This document shows, piece by piece, positions 43,108 to 50,655 of a stretch of DNA of 50,655 bases (the first letter of the stretch is position 1; each line of letters starts with the position of its first letter). Under the pieces are notes generated by a model. It was not told the DNA's origin and ran no database searches. It was given only the letters and a program-made list of their open reading frames with translations. The stretch is from NCBI GenBank assembly GCA_016235455.1, contig JACRKZ010000060.1, forward strand, positions 1 to 50,655, in the 5' to 3' direction. The stretch comes from Armatimonadota bacterium (GTDB taxonomy: Bacteria > Armatimonadota > UBA10988). The position numbers were made by a program, and so were the translations under genes.

Positions 43108-43908
43108 ATGTCGTCACCACTGCTACAAATCGACGGCGCCACGCTCGTCAAGGGCGCCGGTGCGGTTATCCTCGACAACCTCAGCCTATCGGTCGCGCAC
43201 GGCGAACACCTGGCGCTCCTGGGCGCCAACGGTTCGGGCAAGACCTCGCTCATTGGCCTATTGACCCGCCGCGAGTGGCCTTTGTTGCGGCCCGACCGCC
43301 AACCGGTTGTGCGCCTCTTTGGCGAAGCCACCTGGGACGTCCACGAACTGCGACGTCTGATGGGCATTGTGACGCCCGAAATGGACCGCGACTTTGTCGC
43401 CGAACGCTGCACCGCGCGTGAAGCCGTGCTCTCCGGCTTCTTCGCCGCGCGTGGCCTGTGGCGCCGCGACATCACCCCGGCCATGGAGTCCGCCACCACG
43501 GCCGCCCTGGCGCGACTCGACGTGAGCCACCTGGCCGACCGCCGGCTGGACACCATGAGCACGGGCGAGGTGCGCCGCATCCTTATCGCCCGCGCCCTGG
43601 TCCACCGGCCGCCGGCGCTGCTGCTCGACGAGCCCACCGCCGGCCTCGACCTGGTCTGCCGACGTGCCTTCTTGAATCTACTGCGCCAACTCGCCGATGA
43701 CACAACGATCTTGCTGGTCACCCACCATGTGGAGGAGATCCTGCCCGAAATGCAGCGCGTCGTGCTGCTGCGCGCTGGCCGACTGGTGTTCGATGGCCCC
43801 AAGACCGAGGCGCTGAGCAACCACCGCTTGGCGGCGGCCTTCGGGTCTGATATCGTTGTCACTCAGCGTGATGGTTGGTACCAGGCCGCCGTCGGCGGCG
43901 GTGACTGA
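43108..43908 (+). CDS. ABC transporter ATP-binding protein without neighbouring permease
   Basis: 266 residues from the ATG at 43108; an ATG at 43099 overlaps the -10 element. Walker A is GANGSGKT, the Q-loop region reads GIVTPEM, the signature is MSTGEVRR (a variant of LSGGQ), Walker B LLLDEPTAGLD, and the H-loop LLVTHHVEEI. The insert DFVAERCTAREAVLSGFFAARG and overall length resemble YlmA/ModF-like ATPases. A membrane partner is not encoded on either side, since the flanking genes are an epimerase and a rhamnosidase. It may serve a transporter encoded elsewhere or act as a soluble ABC protein. The substrate is unknown. No ribosome site is visible. Confidence 0.85.
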   Translation: MSSPLLQIDGATLVKGAGAVILDNLSLSVAHGEHLALLGANGSGKTSLIGLLTRREWPLLRPDRQPVVRLFGEATWDVHELRRLMGIVTPEMDRDFVAERCTAREAVLSGFFAARGLWRRDITPAMESATTAALARLDVSHLADRRLDTMSTGEVRRILIARALVHRPPALLLDEPTAGLDLVCRRAFLNLLRQLADDTTILLVTHHVEEILPEMQRVVLLRAGRLVFDGPKTEALSNHRLAAAFGSDIVVTQRDGWYQAAVGGGD

Positions 43909-43930
43909 CCGGGTGCTGGCTGGGGCCGCT

Positions 43931-43953
43931 ACCCCTTGCCGCACCGGCGGGGT
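43931..43953 (+). terminator. Hairpin after the ABC ATPase gene
   Basis: GCCG/CGGC around a 3-base loop, extended by ACCCC/GGGGT past a TT bulge, 22 bases after the stop codon. This makes 9 bp of stem in all. It probably separates the ABC gene from the rhamnosidase gene. Confidence 0.45.
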
Positions 43954-44008
43954 GACGTCGGCGCCTCTGGCCGCCTACCACGCCCCGGTTACAGCGAGGA
44001 GACCCGCG

Positions 44009-47000
44009 ATGTTGTGCGCTTCGTTGGTGTTGCTGGCGGCGCTGCAGTTGGGCGCCGAGGACTTGGCCGATCCGTCGCGACTGCCCAAACCGCCGGCCAA
44101 CTCGCCGGGCTTCCCCTCGCGCTCAGCCGAACTCGACGCGCTGCCGGGCTTCCAGACCCCGCCGCCGGGCTACGGCGAGGTTCCTTACTGGTGGTGGACC
44201 GGCGACAAGCTCGATGTGGCGCGCATGACCGAGCAGATCGAGCAACTCGCGGCCAAGGGCATCTCCGGCGTGCAGGTCAACTACGCGCACGGCGACGTGG
44301 CCCCCTGGCTGACCTACCCAGCCGACCCGCCCATCTTCTCCGACGCCTGGTGGCAGGCCTGGCGCCAGGTGGCCGAGGTCTGCGCCAAGCACAACATGGG
44401 CATCGGCATCAGCGGCTATACCATCGACTGGCCCAACCAGCCGGGCAATCTTTTTGGTCAACTTCTGTACAAGGATGCCGAGACCTGGGGCTGCGAGCTC
44501 GGACAGCCGACGCGAGTCGACGTGGCCGCGGGGCAGACCCTCAGTCGGGACCTGCCGGCCGAGGGCATCGGCGTGTGGGCCTATCGCACCGGGCCGGGCG
44601 GTCTGACGCGCGCCACGGACCTGGCGACGGCGGTGAAGGACGGTAAGCTGACCTGGACCGCGCCGGCCGAAGGGCCGTGGCAGGTATGGATCTACACGGC
44701 CGCCAAGCGACCTAACACCTACAACCCGATCCATCCCGAGTCGGGACGGCGCGTCATCGACCGCTTCTTCGCGCCGTTCGAGCAGCACAATGGCGGCAAG
44801 TCAGCGGGGCTCAACTTCTTCTTCCAGGACGAGTTGATTTTCGGTGTCGGCGACCACCAATGGACCACCGACCTGCCCGCGGAGTTCGCCCGGCGCAAGG
44901 GCTATCCGCTGTTCGAGGCGCTACCCGGCCTGTGGGGCGCGCTGGGTGACCGCAATCCCAAGGCGCGCATGGACTACGCCGACGTGCGCACCGCGCTGGC
45001 CGAGGAGCGCTACTTCAAGCCGATCTTCGACTGGCACTGGCAGCGGGGCATGATCTACGCCTGCGATCCCGGCAGCCGCGGCCGCAATCCCGGCGAGTTC
45101 GGCGACTACATGCGCGCCAACCGCTGGTACACCGGCGACTACATGCGCGCCAACCGCTGGTACACCGCGCCCGGCCACGACACGCCCGGCGGCTCCGGCG
45201 ACCCGATCAAGGGCAAGGTCTCCAGCTCCATCGCCCATCTCTACCAGCGCCCGCGCGTCTGGCTGGAGGGCTATCACAGCCTCGGCTGGCAGGCCAACCC
45301 GGCCACCCTCATGCACGCCACGCGTGAGAACTTCCTGTATGGCTGCACGCTGCTCAACCTACACGGGCTGTACTACAGCACGTATGGCAGCTTCTGGGAA
45401 TGGGCGCCGCCCTGCTACCACTTCCGCATGCCCTACTGGGAGCACATGCGCACGTTTCTGTCGTACTTCGACCGGCTGTCGTATCTGCTGAGCCAGGGCG
45501 TGCACCGCTGCGACGTGGCCATGGTCTATCCCGTGGCCGCCCATGAGGCCGAGATGGACGCCGGGGGCGCCACGAACACCGCCTTCGATACCGGCGAGAA
45601 GCTGATCCGCGCCGGCATCGACTTCGATTTTGTGGACCACCAATCGCTCGAACGCGCCGTGGTCCGAGACGGCCGCCTGGAAGTCTCGGGCGAGTCCTAC
45701 AGTTGCCTGCTGCTGCCGGCCATGCGCGCCGTGCGCTGGTCGACCATCCAGAAGGCGCTCGAACTGCAGCGGGCGGGCGGCACGGTCATCGCCATCGGCG
45801 CGCTGCCCGAGGCCAGCGACCGCGCCGGCGCCAACGACCCCGAACTCAAGGCGGCGCTGGCCGAGCTGTTCGGCAAGCCTGGCGAGGTCAAGCAGGACAA
45901 GGGGCGCGGCCTCTTCGCCGCGCCGACCGCGGTCGGCAGCCGCCGCTATGAGGGCGGGTTCGAGGGCCGCTTCGCCTGGACCACCGAGACCAACCACGAC
46001 GCCTGGTTCAAGGGCGTCTACCACGGTCCGGCCGGCAAGGCGCGCGTGCGGTTCTTGTGCGACAACGCGGGCAAGCTGTTCCGCGACGGCAAGCAGTTGT
46101 GCGAGGGCGCCAACTACAGCCAGGGCTGGACCGGCGAGGTGGACCTGCGCGACGGCGCCGTGCTCACCATCGACGCCTACGACGAGGATGGCGCGCCGAA
46201 CAAGGCCGGTATGTACCTAGCGCTCGTGCGCGACGGCAAGACCTTCTTCTCGACGGCCGATCTGAAGTGCACCGCTACCAGGCCGGCGGGCGACGCCTGG
46301 CGCACCGACGCCGCGCTCGACGGCTGGCACAATGTCGACTTCGCCAACGTGCATGAGGCGCACCTCGGCACCGCCAACACGCCCATCGAGCAGGTGATGA
46401 AGCTACTGCCGCGCGACTGGCGTGGCGAGAAGACCGTGCGCGGCCTGCACCGCCGTGTCGGCCCGCGCGACGTCTACTTCCTCATGGACGCCGCCCCGTC
46501 GAGCGAGATCACCTTCTCGGTCCAGGGCCGGCCCGAGCTGTGGGACCCGTGGACCGGCGACACCAGTCCGCTGACCGTCACCGCGGCCGATGCCCAGGGC
46601 ACCAAGGTGCAATTGCCCGCGGAGATCGAGGACGCGGTGGTGGTGACCTTCTCTCCGGGCCAGCCCGCGGTCACCGCGGCCCAGCCGCCCCCAGCGGCGC
46701 GGCAGGCGGTCGAGGTGGCCGGCGACTGGGGCTTTGAGCTCCGGCCGACGCTCGACAACAAGTGGGGCGACTTCCGGCTGCCCGTGGTCGACAAGACCCT
46801 CGGCGCCGAGGCGCGCATCTTCCGCTATGCCGAAGAGACGGCCGCCGACCCCGGCTGGCAGGCGCCCGGCTTCGACGACTCCCGGTGGCCCAGTGTGACC
46901 CACGGCTTCGGCCAGCAGCTCTGGGTGCTGGGCCCGGTGCCCAACACCGCCGAGCTCGACGGCGTGCTGACCGGGCTGCGCGCGGTCAAAGCCGGCGATA

Positions 47001-48079
47001 CGGTCAAGCTGCCTGACCGGCAGTTGGCCTGGAAGCCCTACGACTTCTCCTGGCGACTGGGCCGCGAGGGCGATCCCGGCCATCAGGGCTACCACGGGCT
47101 CAAGGAGAACGTGAGCGACGAGTTCCTGTGCCTGGGCAAGCCCCAGGGCGGCCTGAACGAGACGCTGTACGTGCCCGAGGACGGCGGCGGGCGCTACTAC
47201 CTGTGGAGCTCGGTTACCGTGCCCCAGGCCACCGCCGCCACGCTCGTCTCGGGCGGGCTGAAGGTCGCCGCGGCCTGGCTCGCGGGCCAGCCGGTGACCG
47301 ACCAGCTCAGCCTGTCGGCCGGGGCCAACCCGCTGCTGCTGCGCATCGAGCAGGCCGGCCGCGGCCACGTCGTGGTGCGCCGGGCCGGCCCCGAGCCGAC
47401 CGCCAGGACTCCGCTGAGCATGTGCTGGTACGACGATCCGCGCGTCATCCCGTTCGACCCCCGGCCCGCCGAGACCGCACCAGCCGGCTGGTACCGGTTC
47501 GTGGCACCGCCGGGCCTGAAGGGCTTTCGGGCCAGCGTGCGGGGCCAGATGCAGGCCTGGGCCGATGGTCAGCCGCTACGTGTCGAACAGCGCGACGGCC
47601 ACCAGTGGGTGAAGCTCGGACAGCCGGCCGGCGGCCGCGTGGTCGTGGCCCTGCGCATCGCCCAGGAGCGAGGCCGCTACGGCGGCGCGGCACTGCCCGA
47701 GCCTATCGCGCTCGACTGCGGACCGGGCACGACGCCGCTGGGCGACTGGTCGCAGGGCAGCGTGCTGGAGACCTACTCCGGCGGCGCTGTCTATCGCCAC
47801 AACCTGACGCTGACCGCGGCGCAAGCCGCCGGCGCTCCGCGGCTCGACCTGGGCGACGTGGTGGCCACGGCCGAGGTGCGCATCAACGGTCAGTCGGCGG
47901 GAGTCCGCGTGGCGCCGCCCTGGCGGTTCGATCTGTCAGGCAAGGCCAAGGCCGGCGACAACCAGATCGAGGTCATCGTCTACAGCACGCTGGCCAACCA
48001 CTACCGTACCATCCCGACGCGCTACCGCGGATCGCTCAAGGCGGGGCTGGTCGGGCCGGTGCGGCTGGAGTGGCGCTAG
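44009..48079 (+). CDS. Secreted GH106-family alpha-L-rhamnosidase-like protein
   Basis: 1356 residues from the ATG at 44009, with GAGGAG 8 bases upstream and a signal peptide (LCASLVLLAALQLGA) immediately after; the open frame before it overlaps the ABC gene. The catalytic region opens with YGEVPYWWWTGDKLD, has GISGYTIDWP, candidate acids in FFQDELIFG (Glu275) and WLEGYHSLGW (Glu420), and a glutaminase-like domain (CDVAMVYPVAA, AGGTVIAIGALP). C-terminal galactose-binding-like sandwiches include AEVRINGQSAGVRVAPPWRFDLSGKAK. GH106 enzymes release L-rhamnose from plant or algal polysaccharides; the exact catalytic residues were not confirmed. A perfect in-frame tandem repeat of 11 residues (365-375 and 376-386) is an oddity. 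The gene ends before an inverted repeat. Confidence 0.83.
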   Translation: MLCASLVLLAALQLGAEDLADPSRLPKPPANSPGFPSRSAELDALPGFQTPPPGYGEVPYWWWTGDKLDVARMTEQIEQLAAKGISGVQVNYAHGDVAPWLTYPADPPIFSDAWWQAWRQVAEVCAKHNMGIGISGYTIDWPNQPGNLFGQLLYKDAETWGCELGQPTRVDVAAGQTLSRDLPAEGIGVWAYRTGPGGLTRATDLATAVKDGKLTWTAPAEGPWQVWIYTAAKRPNTYNPIHPESGRRVIDRFFAPFEQHNGGKSAGLNFFFQDELIFGVGDHQWTTDLPAEFARRKGYPLFEALPGLWGALGDRNPKARMDYADVRTALAEERYFKPIFDWHWQRGMIYACDPGSRGRNPGEFGDYMRANRWYTGDYMRANRWYTAPGHDTPGGSGDPIKGKVSSSIAHLYQRPRVWLEGYHSLGWQANPATLMHATRENFLYGCTLLNLHGLYYSTYGSFWEWAPPCYHFRMPYWEHMRTFLSYFDRLSYLLSQGVHRCDVAMVYPVAAHEAEMDAGGATNTAFDTGEKLIRAGIDFDFVDHQSLERAVVRDGRLEVSGESYSCLLLPAMRAVRWSTIQKALELQRAGGTVIAIGALPEASDRAGANDPELKAALAELFGKPGEVKQDKGRGLFAAPTAVGSRRYEGGFEGRFAWTTETNHDAWFKGVYHGPAGKARVRFLCDNAGKLFRDGKQLCEGANYSQGWTGEVDLRDGAVLTIDAYDEDGAPNKAGMYLALVRDGKTFFSTADLKCTATRPAGDAWRTDAALDGWHNVDFANVHEAHLGTANTPIEQVMKLLPRDWRGEKTVRGLHRRVGPRDVYFLMDAAPSSEITFSVQGRPELWDPWTGDTSPLTVTAADAQGTKVQLPAEIEDAVVVTFSPGQPAVTAAQPPPAARQAVEVAGDWGFELRPTLDNKWGDFRLPVVDKTLGAEARIFRYAEETAADPGWQAPGFDDSRWPSVTHGFGQQLWVLGPVPNTAELDGVLTGLRAVKAGDTVKLPDRQLAWKPYDFSWRLGREGDPGHQGYHGLKENVSDEFLCLGKPQGGLNETLYVPEDGGGRYYLWSSVTVPQATAATLVSGGLKVAAAWLAGQPVTDQLSLSAGANPLLLRIEQAGRGHVVVRRAGPEPTARTPLSMCWYDDPRVIPFDPRPAETAPAGWYRFVAPPGLKGFRASVRGQMQAWADGQPLRVEQRDGHQWVKLGQPAGGRVVVALRIAQERGRYGGAALPEPIALDCGPGTTPLGDWSQGSVLETYSGGAVYRHNLTLTAAQAAGAPRLDLGDVVATAEVRINGQSAGVRVAPPWRFDLSGKAKAGDNQIEVIVYSTLANHYRTIPTRYRGSLKAGLVGPVRLEWR
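45101..45166 (+). repeat. Perfect 33-bp tandem duplication inside the rhamnosidase gene
   Basis: 45101-45133 and 45134-45166 are identical and in frame, each encoding GDYMRANRWYT. No decay between copies is visible. Confidence 0.95.
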
Positions 48080-48094
48080 CGTCCGAAAGGCCAA

Positions 48095-48177
48095 CCACAG
48101 AGGACACAGAGAGCACAGAGAAGAGCAAGATCCAGGTCATTTCTCGCTGATCTCTGTGTCCTCTGTGCCCTCTGTGG
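48095..48177. repeat. Inverted repeat built of CACAGAG units
   Basis: The left arm (48095-48120) holds three CACAGAG copies spaced 9 bases apart. The right arm (48152-48177) is its inverse with three mismatches in 26. They are separated by 31 bases, between the rhamnosidase (+) and serine hydrolase (-) ends. This dispersed repeat type occurs between convergent genes in several environmental bacterial phyla and probably serves as a terminator. Confidence 0.7.
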
Positions 48178-48191
48178 TCTACATCCGGCGA

Positions 48192-49359
48192 TCACTTGCC
48201 CGGCGTGGTCTCGCGCGCGATGACCTGCTCGATGGCCTTGCCCAGCGCCGCATGCATCTCCTTGGCATCGCCGGGGTAGCCGGCGTGCTGGACCATCCAC
48301 ACGGTGACGATGCCGCGGCGGCTGTCGACGTTCATGTTGGTCGAGAACGCTCCGCCATGGCCAAAGCTGCCGTTGCCCACCGAGGCCGTAGCTTTCCTTG
48401 ACCGCGTCCTCGGTCTGCTTGCGTGTCATCTCGCCCACCGCCGCCTCGGACAGGTAGCGCCGGCCCTCATACACACCGCGGTTGAGCAGCATCTGGCAGA
48501 AGCGCGCCACATCGGCCGCGGTGGAGAACAGCCCGCCGCCAGGCGCCGCATAGCGGCCGGGCCCGTCGAGCGGGTACTTGAGGTAGTTGATGCGCGTCTC
48601 CTCCAGGTCGACCTTGTCCTTGACCGGTCGGTACGACTTGGCCAGCCTCCGGACGGCCTCGGTGGTCGGGAAGAAGGTGGTGTCCTTCATGCCCAGCGGC
48701 CCGAACAGCCGGGTCTGGAGGAACTGCTCATAGGGCATACCACTGACGATCTGGACGATCAGGCCGGCGGCGTCGATGCCCTCGTTGGAGTAGGTGTAGC
48801 CCGTGCCCGGCTCAAACAGCAGCGGGTCGGCCAGGTCGTGCTTGATCGACTCGGCCAGCGGTACGCAGTCGATGACCATCTTGTCGGTCGGATTGAGGAA
48901 GCGCATGCCGCTGGTGTGGCACAGCACCTGTCGCACCGTGATGGCGCTGGCCGGCGCGTGCGGCGGCGTCTTGTCGTTAGCATCCTTTGGGCCGACCTTG
49001 AGTTCGGCGAACTCGGGAATGTACTTGGTGACGGGGTCGGTCAGGCTGACCTTACCGTCATCGACCAGCATCATCAGCGCCGCCGCGGTGACGGCCTTGG
49101 TCTGCGAGGCGATCCAGAACAGAGAGTCGGCCCTCATCGGCGCGGCCGCCGCGATATCGGCATAGCCCACGGTCTCGGTGTCGAGGATGCGGTCGCGCCC
49201 GGCGACCAGCACCACGGCGCCGGCCAGACGATGCGCATCGACGAACGGCTGCAGCGCGCCGGCGATGGGCTTGGCGGGCGCCTCGGCGGCGCTGACCAGC
49301 CCGGCTGCGAACAGCAGCGGCAGCAACAGGCGTAGGCGAGCTGAGCGGTGATGGGCCAT
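48192..49359 (-). pseudogene. Class C beta-lactamase-type serine hydrolase, frameshifted
   Basis: From the ATG at 49359 the protein has a signal peptide (LLLPLLFAAGLVSAAEA), the catalytic SxxK as SQTK (Ser85, Lys88) and the YxN motif as YSN (Tyr190), as in esterases and peptidases of the penicillin-binding-protein/beta-lactamase fold. After DAVKESYGLG, near 48380, the frame turns into low-complexity Arg-rich sequence that runs through the intergenic repeat. The expected C-terminus, GNGSFGHGGAFSTNMNVD to RETTPGK, continues in another frame from 48380 to the TGA at 48192. The third catalytic motif (HGG) is therefore out of frame. An 8-base deletion between two TCGG copies would explain it. An assembly error is the alternative. 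Confidence 0.8.
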
Positions 49360-49477
49360 CGATCGGTTCTCCGGTGAGTGGTGATTGGGGCGCGAGCGCG
49401 GGCATTCCTTCCGGCCAAGTCACAGCGTATGTCAGCCGGCCCAGCGTATAGGGCGAAAGAGCCGCGGAGAGGGTCGC

Positions 49478-49651
49478 ATGGTCGCAGTCCTGGTCTACCT
49501 GCTCGTGTCGTTCCTCTCGTGGTGGTTCGTGTTTGCGGTGCTGGGGCTCCTGGCGTTCACGTTCGCCTGGCACGGCACGGCGGCGTTGTGCCGGCACTTT
49601 CGCAAGCCATGCGGCCGGAGGCGCGTGGTGTTTGGGCCATCGGTGCCGTGA
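49478..49651 (+). CDS. Small membrane protein, unknown
   Basis: 57 residues from the ATG at 49478, with GGAGAGGG 4-5 bases upstream. A hydrophobic segment (VYLLVSFLSWWFVFAVLGLLAFTFAW, residues about 5-30) is followed by a short basic tail with two Cys (LCRHFRKPCGRRR). I recognise no family. It is the first of three small same-strand membrane-protein genes with gaps of 23 and 10 bp, so they are probably one operon. It diverges from the frameshifted serine hydrolase gene, with 118 bp between the start codons. Confidence 0.6.
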   Translation: MVAVLVYLLVSFLSWWFVFAVLGLLAFTFAWHGTAALCRHFRKPCGRRRVVFGPSVP

Positions 49652-49674
49652 GACGAGCGTCAGGGGGTGTTGCT

Positions 49675-49884
49675 ATGCGCGGAGCCAAGTGGCTGTGTGT
49701 GGTGCTCGGTCTGTGCCATGGGACGTTGGCCAATGGCCTGCTCTTCGGCGGCCCCTCGCCCGACGGCCAACCCCGGGGCGAGACCGCCATCGAGCGCTGG
49801 GTGGCGGCCTTCGTGGGGGTCGCCCTGTCGTTGGCGCTGATCGGTGGCGGACTGTGGCTGACCAAGACACGCCGCGACGGGTGA
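49675..49884 (+). CDS. Small membrane protein with signal-like N-terminus, unknown
   Basis: 69 residues from the ATG at 49675, with a purine-rich GGGGG about 6 bases upstream. A first hydrophobic segment (KWLCVVLGLCHGTLANGLLF) may be a signal or membrane anchor, and a second (WVAAFVGVALSLALIGGGLWL) spans the membrane before a basic end (TKTRRDG). The loop between them is short and polar (PSPDGQPRGETAIER). No family is recognised. It is the middle gene of the three-gene membrane cluster, 10 bp before the next start. Confidence 0.6.
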   Translation: MRGAKWLCVVLGLCHGTLANGLLFGGPSPDGQPRGETAIERWVAAFVGVALSLALIGGGLWLTKTRRDG

Positions 49885-49894
49885 GGGGTGTGGC

Positions 49895-50311
49895 ATGGGC
49901 ACCGCTTTCGCGCTGCTGCTGATCCTGACCGCGATCTGGTGCCTGTCGGCGCCCATCGAGGCCCTCGTGCTGCTGCTGGCGCTGTCGCGACGCCACTCAT
50001 GGCGACGCAGACTCTTCGCCGGCGTGTGGCTGAGCGCCTGCATTCTGCCGCTCTGGATGCTGGCCGCGCCCTTTGTGGAGCATCCGGCCATCACCGCGCT
50101 GTTTGGCGTGGTCGACTTCCGCGGCTCGGTCATGGATCCCAGCGTGTTGGCCGGCCTGCTGGCCATGGCCGTCGCGAAGTGCGAGCTGTTCTGGGTGGCT
50201 TTCGACCGCGACGCGCCGCCGGCGTCGCCGCAAGTGGCGCAGGACATGATCGCGGTGCTGCTGGCGAGCGCGCTGCCCATCCTTGTGGGGGGCTGTCTGA
50301 TCGGCGGCTAG
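49895..50311 (+). CDS. Multi-pass membrane protein, unknown
   Basis: 138 residues from the ATG at 49895, with GAGGGG about 6 bases upstream. About four hydrophobic segments are visible: AFALLLILTAIWCLSAPIEALVLLLAL, LFAGVWLSACILPLWMLAAPF, VLAGLLAMAVAKCELFWVAF and DMIAVLLASALPILVGGCLI. A basic loop (SRRHSWRRR) follows the first, placing it on the cytoplasmic side. I recognise no family. With the two preceding small genes it forms a probable operon whose products could assemble in the membrane, but there is no evidence for a function. Confidence 0.62.
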   Translation: MGTAFALLLILTAIWCLSAPIEALVLLLALSRRHSWRRRLFAGVWLSACILPLWMLAAPFVEHPAITALFGVVDFRGSVMDPSVLAGLLAMAVAKCELFWVAFDRDAPPASPQVAQDMIAVLLASALPILVGGCLIGG

Positions 50312-50484
50312 GGGCCGAATGGCGCCGGATCGCATCCGGCCGCCTGACGGCCGAACAGCAACCAGTCTCGCCCCGACTGGATCCGGTGGCCGCGCCCTGA
50401 CGGGGCCAGACGCGACCTCGCCATTTGCGCAGCGTATTCCAAGGTGTGGTGCGTATAGAGTCCCAACCGTACAGGAGGGACCTG

Positions 50485-50655
50485 ATGCATGTGAAGTGTG
50501 GTTCGCTGACGATCATCCTGCTCGCCATGGCACGTACCGCTCTGGCCAACCCCGCGCCACCACCACCACCCCCGGCACGACCGGCTGCTGACGCCACCAA
50601 GCCTGCAGACGCCGCCAAGCCGGAGCCGGCGCGGCCGAAGGCAGACGCCGGCCGC
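50485..50655 (+). CDS. Secreted Pro/Ala-rich protein, partial (C-terminus beyond window)
   Basis: From the ATG at 50485, with AGGAGGG upstream, 57 residues are open to the window edge. A signal peptide (SLTIILLAMARTALA) is followed by PAPPPPPP and a Pro/Ala/Lys-rich linker (KPADAAKPEPARPK), like the linker of an exported or surface-bound domain. The gap before it (50312-50484, 173 bp) has a TATAGA at 50454-50459 that could be a -10 element. Function cannot be told from the visible part. Confidence 0.65.
   Translation, partial: MHVKCGSLTIILLAMARTALANPAPPPPPPARPAADATKPADAAKPEPARPKADAGR

Noticed and set aside
48076..48191. C-terminal extension of the serine hydrolase through the CACAGAG repeat
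   Set aside because: This is out-of-frame readthrough after the frameshift. The family-like C-terminus ends at 48192 in the other frame.

Overview
The window is a very GC-rich, gene-dense piece of a bacterial chromosome. It has no tRNA, rRNA, CRISPR array, transposase, integrase or phage gene that I can see. It is dominated by large secreted carbohydrate-active proteins (LamG, GH32-like, pectate-lyase-like, BNR_4, six-hairpin glycosidase, GH99-like, GH42-like, GH116 and GH106 families) and small lipoproteins. That mix recalls free-living polysaccharide degraders of the Armatimonadota, Planctomycetota, Lentisphaerota or Hydrogenedentota type. There is no SusC/SusD pair, which argues against a Bacteroidota locus. 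The phylum is inferred from gene content only.

Layout. 1-6794 (minus strand): FAD-dependent oxidoreductase (cut by the window edge), LamG/agarase-like hydrolase, membrane-anchored BCS1-like AAA ATPase, LamG-GH32 hydrolase. 6893-13121: two close paralogues of a Cys-based phosphatase lipoprotein flank a glycine-rich lipoprotein (minus) and a double pectate-lyase-fold protein (plus). 13207-19583 (plus): BNR_4 propeller protein (possible ulvan-lyase relative), TauE/SafE permease, purple-acid-type metallophosphatase, six-hairpin glycosidase. 19840-28365 (plus): a tight three-gene operon of a DinG-type helicase, a 1268-residue secreted GH99-like protein and an MmeI-like DNA methyltransferase without nuclease. 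28634-31576: GH42-like protein. 31610-35160 (minus): alanine dehydrogenase and a PAS/GAF protein with no visible output domain. 35309-40069 (plus): small membrane protein, Tat-exported GH116 glycosidase, repeat protein with a haem-like tail. 40165-43048 (minus): ATP-type PEP carboxykinase and a nucleotide-sugar epimerase. 43108-48079 (plus): ABC ATPase and a GH106 alpha-L-rhamnosidase. 48192-49359 (minus): frameshifted serine hydrolase. 49478-50655 (plus): three small membrane-protein genes and the start of a secreted Pro/Ala-rich protein.

Working together. The exported enzymes would take apart complex, probably rhamnose-containing plant or algal polysaccharide outside the cytoplasm. PckA and alanine dehydrogenase are central-metabolism genes next to this set. 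The regulatory layer that can be read directly consists of a few sigma70-type promoters, a recurrent extended -10 element, hairpins at several gene ends, and a leader hairpin that covers the ribosome-binding site of the GH116 gene. The features most worth a second look are the DinG/GH99-like/methyltransferase operon, the altered Fe-S and exonuclease motifs of the DinG protein, the RBS-masking hairpin, the frameshift that takes the serine hydrolase's HGG motif out of frame, a perfect 33-bp in-frame tandem duplication in the rhamnosidase, and the duplicated phosphatase lipoproteins.
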